NCBI GenBank assembly: GCA_948517135.1
Contig: CAORJJ010000022.1
Span: forward strand, 7,826-16,926
DNA from: an uncultured Clostridia bacterium
GTDB taxonomy: Bacteria; Bacillota; Clostridia; TANB77; CAG-508
DNA length: 9,101 nt
Reading direction: 5' to 3'
The notes under the pieces are model-generated. The model did no database searches. It saw nothing but the letters and a program-made list of their open reading frames with translations, and was not told the DNA's origin. The first letter of the stretch is position 1. Each line of letters opens with the position of its first letter. The position numbers were made by a program, and so were the translations under genes. Below, piece after piece: positions 6,632-9,101 of the stretch.

Positions 6632-6979
6632 TCAATATTCTTTCTTTTTCGGAATTAAGGCAAAAATGAAATCAATCACAACATATGCTGTGTAAAAATC
6701 TATGTTGAATAACTTCGAAACCCCGAAGGATATCAGAAGATTAAGTACAACAAGACCACCCATGATTAATATCACGAAAAAGTTAACTACTCCTGCCAAA
6801 GCATTCTCTTCTAAAAAGGCTCCTCCAATAGCAATAATTGCAACAAAAACAGCTACAATCATAGCTACCCATGCCAAATCAACATAAAGATATGCCCGTG
6901 CCAATTCGATCTCAGTAATACAAGTTACTAAAAATGCCACTCCTAACATAGCAAATCTGCTTAAGAATTTCGTTAGCAT
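6632..6979 (-). CDS. Uncharacterised small integral membrane protein (about four helices)
   Basis: Not recognised. Of 115 residues, most lie in four hydrophobic segments: about 8-21, 34-55, 62-86 and 93-110. The ends are basic (K4, R8; KKKEY at the C-terminus), suggesting both termini face the cytoplasm. Charged residues near membrane edges (E23, E25, R28, D34, E57, E58) and in TM4 (D103) are possible functional or topological marks. GGAGGAG before the ATG at 6979 is strong. Composition is unlike the neighbours: codons such as CGG, CCG, TCG, ACG, GGG and CTG appear in this short gene, and G+C is visibly higher, so it may have been acquired by transfer. It stands alone between two terminators, behind its own promoter and a leader of about 125 bases. 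Confidence 0.8.
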   Translation of the reverse strand: MLTKFLSRFAMLGVAFLVTCITEIELARAYLYVDLAWVAMIVAVFVAIIAIGGAFLEENALAGVVNFFVILIMGGLVVLNLLISFGVSKLFNIDFYTAYVVIDFIFALIPKKKEY

Positions 6980-7037
6980 AAAATTCTCCTCCTCTAACTT
7001 TTGGTTGATAGTTACTATATGTTAAAACTAAAAAGCA

Positions 7038-7104
7038 AAAGGAAATCCCTTTCTCTAATTAGTGGATAAAGGATAGTCGTACAATAAGTAATAGTACTTG
7101 TACG
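7038..7104 (-). promoter_or_regulatory. Structured 5' leader of the membrane-protein gene
   Basis: The predicted transcript begins at about 7104 and immediately forms CGTACAA/TTGTACG (7104-7098 with 7084-7078). Further on, AAAGG (7052-7048) can pair either upstream, within ATCCTTT (7074-7068) to AAAGGGAT (7052-7045), or downstream with CCTTT (7042-7038), which is followed by TGCTTTTTAG. The two pairings exclude each other, a layout seen in attenuators. I recognise no known riboswitch class. Confidence 0.4.
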
Positions 7105-7110
7105 CACTAG

Positions 7111-7140
7111 ATTATACCACATTTACATAAAATTGTAAAT
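7111..7140 (-). promoter_or_regulatory. Promoter with inverted repeat over the -35, before the membrane-protein gene
   Basis: TTTACA (7139-7134), 17 bases, TATAAT (7116-7111) on the minus strand. The -35 is one arm of the perfect dyad ATTTACA-N6-TGTAAAT (7121-7140), a likely binding site for a dimeric regulator of unknown identity. Confidence 0.75.
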
Positions 7141-7167
7141 ATATTATTTCATTTTTATATGCAAAAC

Positions 7168-7196
7168 GAGACTAAATAATATAATTATTTAGTCTC
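7168..7196 (-). terminator. Terminator of the 315-residue orphan gene
   Basis: GAGACTAAATAAT (7168-7180) and ATTATTTAGTCTC (7184-7196) form a perfect 13-pair stem with a 3-base loop, seven bases after the stop codon, followed on the minus strand by GTTTTG. The T-run is short but the stem is long and exact. Confidence 0.8.
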
Positions 7197-7203
7197 TCAA
7201 ATC

Positions 7204-8151
7204 TTAGTTATCTTTACCTTCTGGTAATGCAGGGTAATCTAAAACTACTCTTATTTGCATTATGTATTTTATTGTTCTAACAAATTTACTATTTTTAATT
7301 CTTTGCCATAATGAAGGTTTTGCTTCAAATCTTGTTTCTTCTAAAAATGTATCTTCTATATTTGAAACAACTTGTTCAAGTTCTTCTACAACATTTTCTT
7401 CTGTGATTGATTCTTCTGCTACAACAACTTTTTCTTCTTTAGCATTTTCTGGTTCTTCAACAATTGAATTTGTTATTATGTTTTCTTCATCAGCAGTGCT
7501 TACACCAATTATTTCATCAACAGGTGTAGGAATATATTTTAGAGCTTCTGCAATTTCAATTCCTATATAACTTAACGCTTTTGATTTATCTTCAATTCTT
7601 TCCATATCTATTTCAATATGTAAATTGCTTTCTAAGTTATTTATTTTAGCATCTATTAATTTACATGCTCCAGTATATTCTTCTGTTGTTTTATCTTTGC
7701 TTTTTCCAATTATATTTAAAGCTTCTGCAACATCTGCTGGATATTTTGTTTCTAATTTTTTAACAATTTCTTTCCAATTTTTAGCTCTTGCTTTAACAGC
7801 TGATGTAGCATCTCTTAAAACACTGGCTAATTTTATATTTTTTTCTCTTTGTCTAATTAATTCTTCAACTTTTTTTGTATTTTCTTCAAATTGATTTGTT
7901 GCATATTCAACTAATTCATATGAGGCTTTATAAACGCTCTTTGGAAAATTGTTCTTTTTTGGATATTCTATTAAATAATTTTTTATTGATTCAACTAAAT
8001 CTTTAAAATAAGAATCATCTTCTAATTGAACAATTTGTTTTTTACTGTTTGGATTAATTAATTTTTGAACTTTATCTATGTTTGATAATATTTTTTCTTC
8101 CGTGATTACCATTTTCACGTTTACTATGCCTGATTTCTGAAAAAATGACAT
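7204..8151 (-). CDS. Uncharacterised 315-residue helical protein with acidic linker and basic C-terminal helix
   Basis: Not recognised. It appears cytoplasmic: no signal peptide and no clear membrane segment. Residues about 15-205 are helical and charge-rich, with likely coiled-coil around 75-115 and 160-200 and a central KARAKNWKEIVKKLETKYP (120-138). Residues 212-275 are a strongly acidic, Glu/Val-rich linker, probably disordered. A basic amphipathic stretch, PSLWQRIKNSKFVRTIKYIM (279-298), ends the protein, followed by YPALPEGKDN. The last part could bind membrane, nucleic acid or a partner. AAGGAGG lies 9 bases before the ATG at 8151; M14 is a poorer alternative. It has a consensus promoter and its own terminator, so it is a monocistronic, probably well expressed gene. 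Codon use matches the housekeeping genes. Confidence 0.85.
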   Translation of the reverse strand: MSFFQKSGIVNVKMVITEEKILSNIDKVQKLINPNSKKQIVQLEDDSYFKDLVESIKNYLIEYPKKNNFPKSVYKASYELVEYATNQFEENTKKVEELIRQREKNIKLASVLRDATSAVKARAKNWKEIVKKLETKYPADVAEALNIIGKSKDKTTEEYTGACKLIDAKINNLESNLHIEIDMERIEDKSKALSYIGIEIAEALKYIPTPVDEIIGVSTADEENIITNSIVEEPENAKEEKVVVAEESITEENVVEELEQVVSNIEDTFLEETRFEAKPSLWQRIKNSKFVRTIKYIMQIRVVLDYPALPEGKDN

Positions 8152-8197
8152 TGTAAACTACCTCCTTCGTATCAATCTCTAATTAAATACTAAAAAT

Positions 8198-8226
8198 ATT
8201 ATATCGTCTTTTCCGTAACAGTTCAA
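8198..8226 (-). promoter_or_regulatory. Promoter of the 315-residue orphan gene
   Basis: TTGAAC (8226-8221), exactly 17 bases, TATAAT (8203-8198) on the minus strand, leaving a leader of about 40 bases that contains the AAGGAGG site. Confidence 0.8.
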
Positions 8227-8286
8227 GTATTTTTTCGACTTTTTTCTTTTACATTTTGATAACAAGAAGTAACATTTTTGTAATAA

Positions 8287-9101
8287 TTACAATACTTTTT
8301 TTATTTCTTCGAATCTCTTAATTTTCAATGTTGTAGTTTTAATTAATTCTTCTTCAGTTAAAATCATTTCTTTAACATATTTATATGTTGGCATTGTTTT
8401 ATTAATTTCTTTTACTTTATTCCACAATATTTTCTTTATTTCTTCTAAATCTTCTGTATTATATTCTTCTTTTATTTTTTCTTTATCATAAACAATTTTT
8501 GTACAAATTTTTAAATCAACAGGATCATCTTTTTCTGGTTTTCCATAAATAAAAGATTCTTTAACACCTGGAATTTTATTAATTAATGTTTCTATCTCTT
8601 CTGGATATACATTTTTTCCATTTTTTAAAACTATTACACTTTTCTTTCTTCCTGTTATGAAAATAAATCCATCTTTATCAATATATGCTAAATCACCTGT
8701 ATTAAACCATCCATCTTCTGATACTGATTTTTCTGTTTCACCATAATAACCTAACATAACACTTGGTCCTCTAACAGCAAGTTCACCTATTCCCATTTCA
8801 TCTGGTTCTATAATTTTTGTCTCTAAACTTGGAAATGTTTTTCCAATAGATCCTATTTTTCTACATGTTGGATGCTCAGCAGCTATAACTGGGGCTGTTT
8901 CTGTTAAACCATATCCTTGATATGTTTCAATTCCAAGTTCATTTAAACCTTTTTCTGTTTCAGGATCAAATGCAGCGCCTCCTGCTACAAATAGTCTTAA
9001 TTTTCCACCTAAAGATTCTAAAACTTCTTTAAATAATTTTCTTCTAATATCTATTCCAAAAAATTTAGCAACTTTACTTAATTTTATTCCAAATTTTACA
9101 G
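8287..9101 (-). CDS. Second long-chain acyl-CoA synthetase, partial (N-terminus beyond right edge)
   Basis: The frame is open to the right edge, so 270 C-terminal codons of a roughly 550-600-residue enzyme are present. Seen in order: LRLFVAGGAAFDPE, the A5 motif YQGYGLTETAPVIA, IGELAVRG, A7 WFNTGDL, A8 GRKKSVIVLKNGKNVYPEE, and a C-terminal KTTTLKIKR holding the expected catalytic lysine. It is clearly paralogous to the complete enzyme at 496-2196: the A8 region is nearly identical and both end in IKTTTxKIKR, but the linker between IVYDK and NKTMP differs in length and sequence. An internal ATG at 8796 is not the start, since conserved A5 residues lie upstream of it in frame. No convincing terminator follows; a TTGTAA-N3-TTACAA repeat overlaps the stop codon. 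Confidence 0.94.
   Translation of the reverse strand, partial: VKFGIKLSKVAKFFGIDIRRKLFKEVLESLGGKLRLFVAGGAAFDPETEKGLNELGIETYQGYGLTETAPVIAAEHPTCRKIGSIGKTFPSLETKIIEPDEMGIGELAVRGPSVMLGYYGETEKSVSEDGWFNTGDLAYIDKDGFIFITGRKKSVIVLKNGKNVYPEEIETLINKIPGVKESFIYGKPEKDDPVDLKICTKIVYDKEKIKEEYNTEDLEEIKKILWNKVKEINKTMPTYKYVKEMILTEEELIKTTTLKIKRFEEIKKVL

Noticed and set aside
6980..7104. preQ1 or another known riboswitch in the membrane-protein leader
   Set aside because: No match to consensus elements I know; only generic alternative hairpins are visible.
8278..8292. TTGTAA-N3-TTACAA hairpin as terminator of the partial acyl-CoA synthetase
   Set aside because: Stem is short and AT-only, overlaps the stop codon and lacks a following T-run on the minus strand.
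8287..8796. Short gene starting at ATG 8796
   Set aside because: The frame continues upstream to the window edge with conserved acyl-CoA synthetase motifs, so the ATG is internal.
1..9101. CRISPR array, tRNA, rRNA, insertion sequence, prophage or toxin-antitoxin/defence system
   Set aside because: No regularly spaced repeats, RNA-gene signatures, transposase motifs, terminal repeats or recognised defence domains were seen on either strand.

Overview
The window is AT-rich with very strong A/T-ending codon bias and AGA-dominated arginine. It has AGGAGG-type ribosome binding sites, sigma-A promoters and the standard genetic code. Together with a stand-alone biotin ligase, lexA, obgE and a Thermotoga-type Fe-S tryptophanyl-tRNA synthetase, this points to a low-GC Firmicute, most likely an anaerobic member of the Clostridia. 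Genus cannot be decided from the sequence. Nearly everything is on the minus strand, so transcription runs from high to low coordinates.

Reading in the direction of transcription from the right edge, 9101-8287 holds the C-terminal half of an acyl-CoA synthetase. It is followed by an orphan 315-residue cytoplasmic protein (8151-7204) with its own promoter and a perfect hairpin terminator. Next comes a 115-residue four-helix membrane protein (6979-6632), visibly richer in G+C than its neighbours, behind a long leader with alternative hairpins. The only plus-strand gene, an orphan 119-residue helical protein (6224-6583), converges on it and shares a bidirectional terminator.

The second block is a housekeeping run. 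trpS (6059-5046) has a strong promoter and is followed closely by obgE (5011-3737) and a ferritin-like diiron protein (3683-3189). Then lexA (3109-2438) has its own promoter with a dyad over the -35 box and ends in two tandem hairpins. A dyad-rich promoter region follows, leading to a complete acyl-CoA synthetase (2196-496), which overlaps by 14 bases the TTG start of a biotin-protein ligase (birA, 509 to the left edge, partial).

Functionally, the left operon couples fatty-acid activation to biotinylation of carboxylases, both lipid-metabolism functions. trpS-obgE-ferritin is translation, ribosome assembly and iron or oxidant handling. lexA is the SOS repressor. The three unrecognised genes at 6224-8151 are the only accessory-looking part. 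I found no tRNA, rRNA, CRISPR array, insertion sequence or obvious defence system. The most unusual items are the cysteine-rich Fe-S motif in trpS, the repeated TGGTCA elements before the acyl-CoA synthetase, the non-canonical dyad at lexA, and the structured leader of the small membrane-protein gene. No intergenic gap exceeds 300 bases.
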